In this document: positions 56,107 through 63,814 of the stretch, piece by piece | Layout of the letters: the number at the start of each line of letters is the position of its first letter | Numbering within the stretch: the first letter of the stretch is position 1 | From: Deltaproteobacteria bacterium | Lineage (GTDB): Bacteria > Desulfobacterota_B > Binatia > UBA9968 | NCBI GenBank assembly: GCA_005879255.1 | Contig: VBKY01000140.1 | Coordinates: 7,660 to 71,659, forward strand | Direction of reading: 5' to 3' | DNA: 64,000 bases | Translations under genes and position numbers: made by a program | Notes under the pieces: model-generated | What the model was told of the DNA's origin: nothing | What the model saw: the letters and a program-made list of their open reading frames with translations, nothing else | Database searches by the model: none

Positions 56107-56847
56107 ATGGCTCAAACAAAGATGTTTCCGGTTTCAGCTAAGGATTTTCCGGTCGAGAAAAAAGCGCAACCTGGATATCTGACGGCGGCAACGGGTCTTG
56201 CTGCGTTGCTCCTCGCCGGTTTGACATTTTCCGCCTGTGTGGCTGTCGGCCCCACGCCGAGCCGTCGCGCGCCCAGAGAAGAGTACCCATCGCCGTCGCC
56301 TTCGTATTCGTCCCGTCGCGTCGACCCTCACGATGCGGAGCGATTGCGCCGAGTGATGGTCCCGTTGCTTCGGTCAATGGATCACCCTTGCCGACTTGAG
56401 GACGTGCGCGTGGGCGTTGCAAGTCAGAGCGAAATCAACGCTGCCAATGCCGGAAGCTGCCAATTCTTGGTGACCATGGGACTCTTGCAGCGCGCCAACG
56501 ATGAACAACTTCGCGGCGTTCTCGCACACGAGGTGGCGCACCAGGACCTTGGCCATGTGGCGAAAGCCCAGGCGATCGGGACGAGCGCTAACATCCTGGC
56601 TGCTGGCTTGCAGCAGTTGTTTCCTGCGGCTGGCGTGCTAGTCCCCATCGTCGGCGAATTGGGGATGAGAGCTTATGGCCGGAATGAAGAGTATGCCGCT
56701 GACCGCCATGCGGTCGATATCCTGCGCCGGGCCGGATATCCAAAGGAAAACCTGGTGGACGCACTCACCTGGATTCGCCGCGTTTCCCCCGCCTCGAACC
56801 ACCCAGCACTCGACGACCGCATCGCGACGATTCAAAGATTGCCCTAA
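56107..56847 (+). CDS. M48-type zinc metalloprotease, membrane or lipoprotein anchored
   Basis: The 246-residue product has an N-terminal hydrophobic segment ending with a Cys (LLLAGLTFSACVAVG), a possible lipobox. The active site is VLAHEVAHQDLGHVAKAQAI (HExxH), with the third ligand in NEEYAADRHAVDILRRAGYP (the E..AD motif of M48 enzymes). This resembles BepA/YfgC-like or Oma1-like proteases involved in outer-membrane quality control. It is downstream of the DUF3108 gene and upstream of a glycine-zipper protein gene. Confidence 0.88.
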   Translation: MAQTKMFPVSAKDFPVEKKAQPGYLTAATGLAALLLAGLTFSACVAVGPTPSRRAPREEYPSPSPSYSSRRVDPHDAERLRRVMVPLLRSMDHPCRLEDVRVGVASQSEINAANAGSCQFLVTMGLLQRANDEQLRGVLAHEVAHQDLGHVAKAQAIGTSANILAAGLQQLFPAAGVLVPIVGELGMRAYGRNEEYAADRHAVDILRRAGYPKENLVDALTWIRRVSPASNHPALDDRIATIQRLP

Positions 56848-56967
56848 TTCATCACTTTGTAGCGTAAGATATCGCCCATTCTGCCGCTTTTCGACGTCTT
56901 TTTCGGCAGCGGCGGTGTAAACAAAACCTCGGCTCCCCCGTCTAACGATCCAAGGAGGCCGAAAACT

Positions 56968-57330
56968 ATGAATTATCACTCGCAGGTTGCCCGAAGGTTT
57001 TCTGGTGCTGTCGTCGGTCTGGGACTGTTTGCCACTTTAGTAGCGGGATGTGCCGGGGGTGCGCTCACCACAAGGGAAAAAGGGGCAGGGATCGGCGCTC
57101 TCGGTGGGGCGGCAGCGGGCGGCATCATTGGCTCCGCAGTGCGTCACCCGGGCGCAGGCGCGGCGATCGGCGGTTTGCTAGGCCTGGGCGCAGGCGCTCT
57201 AATCGGTGACCAATTGCAAGGACGAGACAATGCCGCTTCCGAGCAAGACCGGCAGATCAATCAAAACCAGCAGGAGATTTCGCGCCAGCAACGGGAACTC
57301 GAAGAGCTCAAACGGCGGCCTGAATATTAA
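56968..57330 (+). CDS. Glycine-zipper 2TM lipoprotein (120 aa), paralogue of 48517
   Basis: Lipobox VAGC is followed by LTTREKGAGIGALGGAAAGG, SAVRHPGAGAAIGGLLGLGA, GALIGDQLQGRDN and a charged coiled-coil tail QNQQEISRQQRELEELKRRP. It is close to 48517 over the zipper but in a different neighbourhood, so it is a gene duplicate. AAGGAGGCCGAAAACT lies upstream of the ATG. Confidence 0.88.
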   Translation: MNYHSQVARRFSGAVVGLGLFATLVAGCAGGALTTREKGAGIGALGGAAAGGIIGSAVRHPGAGAAIGGLLGLGAGALIGDQLQGRDNAASEQDRQINQNQQEISRQQRELEELKRRPEY

Positions 57331-57361
57331 ATTTTCATTTTACTCGGAAAGCTGAATTAAT

Positions 57362-57379
57362 GGGGGGCATATGCCCCCC
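57362..57379. terminator. Perfect 18-bp palindrome, likely terminator
   Basis: GGGGGGCATATGCCCCCC followed by GTTTGCTTTAC. It lies 32 bases after the glycine-zipper stop. A strong GC stem is present but the T run is interrupted. Confidence 0.55.
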
Positions 57380-57400
57380 GTTTGCTTTACGGCGCAGCGC

Positions 57401-58423
57401 ATGTCGTTCGCTAGCGCGTTCTTGCTCGGCATTCGACAGAAGATCCTGCCGGCACAATCATTCGAAGAATTGAGCGCACTGATTGCTTTGCTTTTGCTCG
57501 CGGGCTCGCTCGGGTCTGCCAATGCAGCCGAACTCGCTCATCAACTCTCCTCAGGTGATCACACGATCACACTTAGTCACGGCGGGCGCGAGCGCAGCGC
57601 GATTGTGCATGTGCCGTCGCGCGCGGTCGAGATGCGAAATATTCCCGTCGTTATGAACTTTCACGGCGGCGGCGGACACGCAAGCAATGAGCAGGAATAT
57701 TCCTTGATGGACCGCGCTGCCGATCGCGAGAATTTCGTCGCGGTTTATCCGAACGGCACGGGGAGATTCGGCAAGCGGCTGCTGACGTGGAATGCCGGCA
57801 CCTGCTGCGCGTATTCAGTGATCAACAACGTCGATGACGTCGGTTTTATTCGTGCGCTGGTTGCCGATTTGGCGGAGCGGATTCCCATTGACAGGCGCCG
57901 CGTCTATGCGACCGGATTGTCGAATGGCGGCATGATGGCGCACCGGCTCGCCGCCGAAGCGGCGGATCTGATCGCCGCCATCGCGCCGGTGGCGGGTGGC
58001 ATGGTGTTTCCGGCGATTACAGCTGCTCGTTCAGTTCCTGTGATGCATCTCCATAGCGTCGACGATCCGCGCGCGCTTTATACCGGCGGGCTCGGACCGC
58101 CGTTTCCCATGACCAAGAGCCATGTGTTTCACCCCAATATCGACCAGATGATCGCGCGCTGGGTGAAGCATGACGGTTGCGCAGCGCAACCGGCGGTCAC
58201 GGAGCGCCGCGCCGACAGCGACACGCGCGGCCATACGGCGACGCGTTATGTCTATTCAAACTGCCGCGATGGCGCCGAGGTCTCGCTCTGGAAACTCACC
58301 GGCGCGGGACACGTTTGGCCGGGCGGAAAGCAGAAATTCATGGAGCGATTGCTTGGTCCGTCGACCGATATCATCGACGCGAACACGGAGATGTGGAATT
58401 TCTTTAAGCGCTTCTCCCTGTGA
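57401..58423 (+). CDS. Exported PHB-depolymerase-like (LpqC/esterase family) hydrolase
   Basis: The product is about 340 residues from the ATG at 57401. An earlier ATG at 57371 lies inside the terminator hairpin and is unlikely. A membrane-like signal stretch SALIALLLLAGSLGSANA sits 30-40 residues in. The alpha/beta-hydrolase features are VVMNFHGGGGHASNEQEY, YATGLSNGGMMAHRLAAEAA (nucleophile Ser) and a late His in KLTGAGHVWPGG. Likely substrates are polyesters or phenolic esters. Confidence 0.83.
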   Translation: MSFASAFLLGIRQKILPAQSFEELSALIALLLLAGSLGSANAAELAHQLSSGDHTITLSHGGRERSAIVHVPSRAVEMRNIPVVMNFHGGGGHASNEQEYSLMDRAADRENFVAVYPNGTGRFGKRLLTWNAGTCCAYSVINNVDDVGFIRALVADLAERIPIDRRRVYATGLSNGGMMAHRLAAEAADLIAAIAPVAGGMVFPAITAARSVPVMHLHSVDDPRALYTGGLGPPFPMTKSHVFHPNIDQMIARWVKHDGCAAQPAVTERRADSDTRGHTATRYVYSNCRDGAEVSLWKLTGAGHVWPGGKQKFMERLLGPSTDIIDANTEMWNFFKRFSL

Positions 58424-58433
58424 CAGGAAATCG

Positions 58434-58475
58434 CTAATCACAAAGAACACAAAAAATTTCTTAGCCGCGAAGCGC
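58434..58475. repeat. ACAAAGAACACAAA dispersed repeat
   Basis: ATCACAAAGAACACAAAAAATTTC with TTAGCCGCGAAGCGCGC is related to the CGCAAAGAACGCAAAG sequences at 26083 and 37431. Confidence 0.55.
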
Positions 58476-58590
58476 GCAGAAGATTCCACTGTTAACGATC
58501 AGTCGCCAAGTGCCGGTCTTGTTGCGGCAATCCCTCGTGGTTGCCCTTTGCGCTTGATGACCACGCCCACTCGTTTTAGACTCACGTTCT

Positions 58591-59442
58591 GTGAAAGTTT
58601 TGATTGCAGCCGCCGCGGGACTGGTCGGAAGCCATTTGGCGCAGCGGTTGGCGCGTCAGCATGACGTCCTCGCGCTGAAACATGGTGATCTCGATATTAC
58701 CGATCAATCTGCTGTTCAACGATACGTCGCTGATGCCAGGCCTGAGTTGATTTTCAACTGCGCAGTAATCCAAGTCGACGAATCCGAGCAAGATTCGGCG
58801 AAGGCTCAGGCTGTCAACGCCAAAGGTCCACGCTATCTCGCTGAGGCGGCGAATAGGGTCGGCGCGGAAATCGTTCATTTCAGCACACAATACGCTTTCC
58901 AAGGCGAGCCTGTCGGGCGGGCGCCCTACACGATTACGGACGAGCCCGCGCCCATAAACCTTTACGGTAAAACGAAACTAATCGGTGAAGAGGCCGTGCA
59001 CGAGGCTTGTGCGCAGAGCTATATCATTCGCACCTCTTGGGTTTACGGCAGCGGTAAAAATAGTTTTCTTTGCAGCGTACATAACGATCTCGAAGAAGGT
59101 AAAAAAGTACGCGCCATAGACGACATCTGGTCGAGCACGACCTACGTTGAGGATTTGATTGACCGGGTGATGATGATTCGCCGGACCGGTTTCTATGGAA
59201 CCTACCACGTCGTCAACACGGGGATTTGCACCTATTACGAATTCGCCCTCGAAGCGGGCCGTCTGCTCGGACTAGCGCGTCGAGAGCTAGATTCTCTGAT
59301 AGAAATTACTCACGAGCGTGACATGAAGCGCATCGCGCCGCGGCCGCGCTACACTCCGCTGCGCTGTCTTCTTTCGGAAGAGCTCGGCTTGCCTTCCATG
59401 CGCGATTGGCATGACGCACTCGGGGCGTACGTGCGCTCGTAA
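58591..59442 (+). CDS. rfbD: dTDP-4-dehydrorhamnose reductase-like SDR
   Basis: The 283-residue product (GTG start) begins VKVLIAAAAGLVGSHLAQRL with a slightly altered glycine motif. The catalytic Tyr/Lys lies in INLYGKTKLIGEE. VIQVDESEQDSAKAQAVNAK and FSTQYAFQGEPVG are RfbD-like. This enzyme reduces the 4-keto sugar in dTDP-L-rhamnose synthesis, but no rfbA/B/C neighbour is present. Substrate specificity is therefore not secured. Confidence 0.8.
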   Translation: MKVLIAAAAGLVGSHLAQRLARQHDVLALKHGDLDITDQSAVQRYVADARPELIFNCAVIQVDESEQDSAKAQAVNAKGPRYLAEAANRVGAEIVHFSTQYAFQGEPVGRAPYTITDEPAPINLYGKTKLIGEEAVHEACAQSYIIRTSWVYGSGKNSFLCSVHNDLEEGKKVRAIDDIWSSTTYVEDLIDRVMMIRRTGFYGTYHVVNTGICTYYEFALEAGRLLGLARRELDSLIEITHERDMKRIAPRPRYTPLRCLLSEELGLPSMRDWHDALGAYVRS

Positions 59443-59615
59443 TCGCCGGTTCGAGTTCCGGGTTTCGGGTCTCGGGTTAGCCCGACCGACTGCATTGTTC
59501 CAATACTCGATCACACCAACCATCTTTGTCCCCATTGACAGTTGCGTTCGTCTACGCGTAAAACCGCGACAAGTAAGTCAGAAGTAATTGTACGCAGTCT
59601 GCGCGAGGTGTGGCG

Positions 59616-60605
59616 ATGAAGAAAGTTTTTCTTGTTAGTGGTCTGCTCTGCTGTCTGTTGGTTGTTTTCACAGCTGACAGGACTTTCGCCTTGGTTACTG
59701 TGCGGATTCTATATAGCTCGGTGAATCCTCATGCTTTGCTGATTTCCATCGCGGAGAAGCGCGGTCTCTATGCTAAATACGGCTTGTCCTCGGTTCTGGT
59801 CTACGTGCCGGGCGGGAGCACGGCGATCCAAGCTCTCCTGTCCGGCGACGCGGACGTGGCCCAGCTAACCGGCGCGCCCGGTGTCACGGCGAATCTGCGC
59901 GGCGCCGATATTCTGTACATCGCCATGTCCGACGATCGGATGGGCTATCAACTGGTCACCCGTCCGGAGATCAAGAGAGTCGCCGACTTGAAGGGCAAGC
60001 GCTTCGGCATCAGCCGCTTCGGTTCGTCATCCGAGTTCGGCGTCAAGGCGCTGTTGAAAAAAGTCAACGTGAACCCTAAGGACGTGACCATCCTGCAGAT
60101 CGGCAACGAGACCGAAAGGCTCGTGGCTCTCAAGTCCAGCAACATCGACGCTTCGGTTTTCAACGCGCCCTTCGGCTCCGAAGCGAAGAAGTTCAACTTC
60201 AATATTCTCGCCGACGCGGCCGCCCTCGGCATCCCATACTTCAATACCGGCATCTGCGGCAGCGCCAAGTTGCTATTGAAGAACGAAGCAAAGATCCTGA
60301 ATTTCATGCGAGCTTACGTGGAATCGATAAAGATTTTCAAAAACGAGCCAGAGTACACCTTAAAGGCGCTCGCGCAGTTCACCCGCGTGAGCGATCAAGA
60401 AGCGTTGAAAGAGTCCTACGAGTACAACAAAGGCCGCATCCCCGACGTGCCGTACCCATCCCTCACCGCCATGCAGGCGGTCATCGAACCATTGATCGAA
60501 GCAGATCCCAAGCTAGCCAAAGTCGATGCGAGAAATTATATCAGCGATCGGTTTTTGAAAAAGCTAGAAGATGAGGGGTTCGTGAAGAAACTGATGGGGC
60601 GGTAA
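59616..60605 (+). CDS. NMT1/SsuA-type ABC-transporter substrate-binding protein
   Basis: The product is about 329 residues from the ATG at 59616; GAGGTG lies just upstream, and a GTG at 59610 is also in frame. The signal sequence MKKVFLVSGLLCCLLVVFTA is followed by VTVRILYSSVNPHALLISIA. VADLKGKRFGISRFGSSSEF is the conserved NMT1 centre. Like the gene at 20797, it has no permease or ATPase partner. It lies directly before the cassette region. Confidence 0.87.
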   Translation: MKKVFLVSGLLCCLLVVFTADRTFALVTVRILYSSVNPHALLISIAEKRGLYAKYGLSSVLVYVPGGSTAIQALLSGDADVAQLTGAPGVTANLRGADILYIAMSDDRMGYQLVTRPEIKRVADLKGKRFGISRFGSSSEFGVKALLKKVNVNPKDVTILQIGNETERLVALKSSNIDASVFNAPFGSEAKKFNFNILADAAALGIPYFNTGICGSAKLLLKNEAKILNFMRAYVESIKIFKNEPEYTLKALAQFTRVSDQEALKESYEYNKGRIPDVPYPSLTAMQAVIEPLIEADPKLAKVDARNYISDRFLKKLEDEGFVKKLMGR

Positions 60606-60803
60606 CTCATTTATACTTTGGCCGAAATAAGCCGCCGATCGTTAGGGAGATAAGCCGCCGTCCCGGCAGGGTTTGGCGGGAAGCTTTACGTTGACAAGTT
60701 GAGATAGCTGATGAATATTGCAACCGATTTGGATTTTATTGTGGAAGCCGTCGCCGGATAAGCCGCCCCGGGTTTGTGGCAGCTAACAGCGGCTCACTTA
60801 ATA
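60606..60803. other. Gap before the cassette array with ATAAGCCGCC repeats
   Basis: About 200 bases. ATAAGCCGCC occurs at 60627, 60650 and 60758. GGCAGCTAACAGCGGCTCAC lies at 60778-60797, just before the GTTAGGC that marks the first cassette. Together, ATAAGCCGCC (60758) and GCGGCTCACTTA (60790) could form the stem of a degenerate attC. Confidence 0.5.
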
Positions 60804-60810
60804 GTTAGGC
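60804..60810 (+). other. Integron R' core site GTTAGGC at start of cassette 1
   Basis: GTTAGGC (G/TTRRRY type). It is complementary to the R'' core GCCTAAC at 62830, the far end of the same cassette, as expected when a cassette is inserted as a circle. The left part of this attC is degenerate. Confidence 0.6.
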
Positions 60811-60833
60811 ATTTCGGACGTGAGTAAAACCAC

Positions 60834-61228
60834 ATGAAGGTAAGATGGTCGGTTATGTTGGTTTTTCTAAGCATGCCTTTCATCTTTGCCAGCGATGCGC
60901 TGGCGGAGGGTGCTTGGTGCTTTGGGTACAGGACAGTCGCTTTGGAAATCCCACTGGCGGGCGCTGGGGTACCCAAAAGAGCGCCTGGCTCGTGCTCACA
61001 GCTTCTTCCACCGAGACGGAATGTCGACGCAAGCTTCGGGAAACGATCGAGCGTGTGACAAATCCAGAAATTCCGCCGAAGGACGAAAAGGTGTTATACA
61101 AGGTGACTGGGGACACGGTAAGTTTTCTCTTCTATCCGAAGGATGGCGGGCCCATGACAGCTAACCAGATCCTTCGGTACGTTTGCCTACCCGACACCGT
61201 GGACCCACGCGAGCCGAGAGGGAAGTGA
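60834..61228 (+). pseudogene. Small exported protein gene with one-base frameshift (cassette 1)
   Basis: The ATG at 60834 begins MKVRWSVMLVFLSMPFIFAS, a signal peptide ending ALAEGAW. Just after, at GCTTGGTGCTTTGGG (about 60914-60928), the frame is lost. Inserting one G would give AWVLWVQDSRFGNP and the continuing frame TETECRRKLRETIERVTNPE, ending at 61228. Small exported proteins with AWVLW followed by a cysteine-containing (E)CR segment are common in environmental genomes, with no known role. Either decay or an indel error. Confidence 0.65.
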
Positions 61229-61529
61229 TGTTCAGAATCTCACTCCATCGGAACTTGGCGCCTTTCGAAGATGGTTTCTTGAGTTCGACGCTGAAGCTTG
61301 GGATCGATCAGATCGAAGAAGATATTCGAAGGAGTAAGTTGGACAAGCTCGCCGAAGGAGCTAAAGGCCGTAGGCGGACCGACGACGATTCGAGGCTGTG
61401 GCGATTAGCCAAGTCGAAAAAGATTGCTACTTGCTTCAAGCCGTTTCAAGCCATTCGAACTCAGTGTCTAATCAGAATTTGGTTTCATTCAGACCGTAAC
61501 GTTTTTGTGTTACAGTATGCAACGACACG

Positions 61530-62729
61530 ATGCCTTACCAACTCTCTTATCCAATCACACAGGAAGTTCAAAACGCTCGGCGACGATTTGAAGTAATCGA
61601 CCGGCTAGCTTCGATCCCAAAAGCGGGTCGCTCTGAACTTGAAATTGTCCGTCTTCTCGACAACATGCACTACAGGCACATAGAGCAGCTGTTAGAACTG
61701 ATAAATGGCGCTCTGCCTCAATGTGGTCCAATTGGGACCCGCGTGCTCCGCCAGACAGATCCCTTCCAACTTGATAGCTGCTTAGCCGAGCTCTTCTTGT
61801 TCTTACACCTTCGCGAGTCTTTGGGCGATAGCGTTCGCCCGGCTACGGCGGGACCAAGCCAGAAGGGACCAGACATAAAAGTCTTTTGGGATGATTTGTC
61901 GGTTAAACTTGAGGTCTACTCGCCAATCGATCTAATGGGTTTCCAGATGCTCGAGAAGCACCTCCGCTCTTTACTTAAATACCTCGAAGTTGGTAGAGGC
62001 TTCCAACTACACATCGATGTTACCTCTCTTTGCGATTCCCCGCAGCGCGTGTTCTATCCGCTCTCAATACCCGATGAGAGGCAATTAATCCTTTGGCTGA
62101 AAGACGTGGCAGCGAAAGCTCACGGCTGGCTGAACCAGAGTAATTTACTGGATGGTGACTGTCTCCGCCTAGAAGGCCCGGGATGCGATGTCGTTATCGA
62201 CGTTAGAGTGGAAAAGCTTGAGGATGATCCTACAATCCGACATATTACTTTCAATTTTGGAACTCATTCTACCGATAGTCGACTCCTATTTGAATGTAGG
62301 ACACCGGAGGTCATTGCGAGGTCTTCCTGGGGCCAGAAAGTTAAGAAGAAGCTCGAAAAGAGGCAGGCAGGCCTATCTGGGGCTCAGGAGGTCGGTATTC
62401 TTGTGATCGATTTCGCGAGGGCTGATACAAGTTCGCCAGATTTTATCTGCTGGCCGAAGATTGCAGATAAGCTTTCGGAAACTGTCTCGGTCCTTGTTAA
62501 AAACATTCCCGGTCCAGCTTCCTGTGACATGATTCTTCCCGCTAGACTAAGCTTCGAGTGTTGCTTCGGCAGGCCGATCTGGATTGATCAATCAAAGACA
62601 CAACGAGCTCAGATGTTTATCCAGAAAGCCCGTCTCAATCGACCATGCATCGAAGGTGTCCAAGACCAAACCGGGCTCATTGGCAGTATGCTCCAGGATA
62701 CGTCGAGCAACTCAAAGCGGCTAGGGTGA
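61530..62729 (+). CDS. Unknown 399-residue cassette protein with a possible PD-(D/E)XK-like patch
   Basis: It begins MPYQLSYPITQEVQNARRRF and has no signal or membrane segment. Residues ~85-133 read LAELFLFLHLRESLGDSVRP then GPDIKVFWDDLSVKLEVYSP. This Glu ... Gly-Pro-Asp-Ile ... (Lys)-x-Glu order resembles the core of PD-(D/E)XK nuclease-like proteins, in which a helix Glu precedes a PD and ExK-type strand. The C-terminal half contains VGILVIDFARADTSSPDFIC, a typical strand-acid pattern. It lies in an integron cassette. Family unknown to me, and nuclease activity is only a hypothesis. Confidence 0.6.
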   Translation: MPYQLSYPITQEVQNARRRFEVIDRLASIPKAGRSELEIVRLLDNMHYRHIEQLLELINGALPQCGPIGTRVLRQTDPFQLDSCLAELFLFLHLRESLGDSVRPATAGPSQKGPDIKVFWDDLSVKLEVYSPIDLMGFQMLEKHLRSLLKYLEVGRGFQLHIDVTSLCDSPQRVFYPLSIPDERQLILWLKDVAAKAHGWLNQSNLLDGDCLRLEGPGCDVVIDVRVEKLEDDPTIRHITFNFGTHSTDSRLLFECRTPEVIARSSWGQKVKKKLEKRQAGLSGAQEVGILVIDFARADTSSPDFICWPKIADKLSETVSVLVKNIPGPASCDMILPARLSFECCFGRPIWIDQSKTQRAQMFIQKARLNRPCIEGVQDQTGLIGSMLQDTSSNSKRLG

Positions 62730-62752
62730 TCAGAGTTCCCAGGAGGTAAAGG

Positions 62753-62821
62753 ATGGCGAAGAAACCCAACCAAAATCCCCCTGGGGTAAGAAAAGGGCAG
62801 AGAGAAAAGGGGACATTGTGA
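62753..62821 (+). CDS. Possible 22-residue peptide or gene remnant
   Basis: AGGAGGTAAAGG directly before the ATG at 62753 is a strong ribosome site. The short frame reads MAKKPNQNPPGVRKGQREKG and ends at a TGA. The tail AAAAGGGGACATTGTGAATT resembles ends of REP-type elements, so this may be the start of a gene cut by such an element. Confidence 0.3.
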   Translation: MAKKPNQNPPGVRKGQREKGTL

Positions 62822-62829
62822 ATTTTTAG

Positions 62830-62887
62830 GCCTAACCTCCTGCTTCAGACCGACGCGGGGTACGCGCGGCTGAGCACAACGTTAGCT
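62830..62887 (+). other. Integron attC site 1 (58 bp)
   Basis: The R'' core is GCCTAAC (62830-62836) and the R' core GTTAGCT (62881-62887). Between them, TGCTTCAGACCGACGC and GCGCGGCTGAGCA pair imperfectly with extra unpaired bases, as in single-stranded attC recognition by IntI. A small central loop GGGGTAC is present. It marks the end of cassette 1, which begins with TTAGGC. Confidence 0.75.
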
Positions 62888-62896
62888 GGCAGATGG

Positions 62897-63142
62897 ATGA
62901 TCCTGCAATGTCCGTTTGTTCTCTTACGGAAAAGCGGTGTTTCATTTCAAGCCGTTGATATAGGAGCTTGGTTCCTGGTCGGGTTCTGCATTTTATTCGC
63001 CGTTTTCGTGGGTGTTTTCGTCGGAAAAATTGCCTATCCGTGGTTTCAGAGAAGACCGCAGGGGCTTGGGTACGTGCTCCTGCTCGTTCTTATCCTTGTC
63101 AGTATTTTCTCATTTCCGGCCCCTTTCACGTATGTGCTATAG
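62897..63142 (+). CDS. Small two-helix membrane protein (81 aa), cassette 2
   Basis: ATG at 62897, ten bases after the attC core, as is usual for cassette genes. It contains GAWFLVGFCILFAVFVGVFVG and GYVLLLVLILVSIFSFPAP, two membrane helices separated by KIAYPWFQRRPQGL, a positively charged loop. It is the only frame of length in this 350-base cassette. No family recognised. Confidence 0.55.
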   Translation: MILQCPFVLLRKSGVSFQAVDIGAWFLVGFCILFAVFVGVFVGKIAYPWFQRRPQGLGYVLLLVLILVSIFSFPAPFTYVL

Positions 63143-63156
63143 TTGCCGCGTTCACC

Positions 63157-63244
63157 AGCTAACCCGCGGCTTAAGACTGATATCAAAAACGGTCGCCTCA
63201 AGGGTTCGCTTTATTCGCTACGGCTTAGCCGTATAGTGTTAGGG
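63157..63244 (+). other. Integron attC site 2 (88 bp)
   Basis: R'' AGCTAAC (63157-63163) is exactly complementary to GTTAGCT at 62881, the first bases of cassette 2. R' is GTTAGGG (63238-63244). CGCGGCTTAAG near the left pairs with CTTAGCCG near the right with one bulged base. The longer centre includes TCGCTTTATTCGCTACGG. Confidence 0.75.
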
Positions 63245-63249
63245 CACAT

Positions 63250-63756
63250 TTGGACGCGTCGCAGTTACTAATCAAAATTGCTAAGGCGTTCCCGGCGAAA
63301 CCCATGCCGAGCATATCCTTGCGGCAAGCACTCCTTGCGGATCAGGGTATGTCGCGATGCATTACGACGCCAAAATGGGAGGCCGAGAGACTCAAAGATG
63401 GTGCCATCCCCTGGCCAATGCTTTCGGACGCGCTAGTTGAATGTCGTGATGGTCTTGCGCACCTTGATGAGGAATCGTTTGCGTATTATCTGGGTGGCTT
63501 CTTGCGTTTCGCGGTAAATCATCTCGATGCCTCCCTTCTCAGTCCTGAAGATGAGCTTTTGGGTAGCGTAGTGTTCTCCGTTACTCAAAGATCGAATTAC
63601 AATTTGGGGAGACTAAAGCGCCTCACCGACGACCAAATCGATACCGTAGTCGATTTTCTGCGGTTAGTGCAGGAGCGAAGTGAAGCTCACGGCACTGATG
63701 CAGAGAAAGCACTAAAGCGCTACTGGGAAACGCCGGAGGCTAGAAAAAAACGGTGA
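63250..63756 (+). CDS. DUF6714-like protein (168 aa), cassette 3
   Basis: The likely start is a TTG at 63250, six bases after the attC core. Features resemble DUF6714: LLIKIAKAFPAKPMPSISLR, LVECRDGLAHLDEESFAYYL, GGFLRFAVNHLDASLL and LTDDQIDTVVDFLRLVQERS. Family members are often found beside toxins and may be immunity-type proteins. It is a single-gene cassette. Confidence 0.6.
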   Translation: MDASQLLIKIAKAFPAKPMPSISLRQALLADQGMSRCITTPKWEAERLKDGAIPWPMLSDALVECRDGLAHLDEESFAYYLGGFLRFAVNHLDASLLSPEDELLGSVVFSVTQRSNYNLGRLKRLTDDQIDTVVDFLRLVQERSEAHGTDAEKALKRYWETPEARKKR

Positions 63757-63763
63757 TACATCT

Positions 63764-63814
63764 GCCCTAAATCATTCCAGCGGACGGGCTTCGCCCACCA
63801 CTCAAACGTTAGGA
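63764..63814 (+). other. Integron attC site 3 (about 51 bp)
   Basis: R'' GCCCTAAA (63764-63771) matches the complement of GTTAGGGC at the start of cassette 3, except for one base. R' is GTTAGGA (63808-63814). A GGGC-TTC-GCCC hairpin lies in the middle (63786-63796), flanked by weaker pairing. It marks the end of cassette 3. Confidence 0.6.

Noticed and set aside
57371..57400. ATG at 57371 as the start of the esterase
   Set aside because: It lies inside the 18-bp palindrome that ends the previous gene; later starts give a more sensible signal peptide.
60780..60810. AGCTAAC...GTTAGGC as a full attC site
   Set aside because: Only 31 bases, too short for a functional attC fold; only the right core is listed as credible.
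61228..61596. 122-codon frame beginning MFRISLHRNLAPFEDGFLSS between the two cassette-1 genes
   Set aside because: It overlaps the start of the 399-residue gene by 67 bases and shows no domain or ribosome-site support beyond GGGAAG; it may be the tail of a decayed gene.
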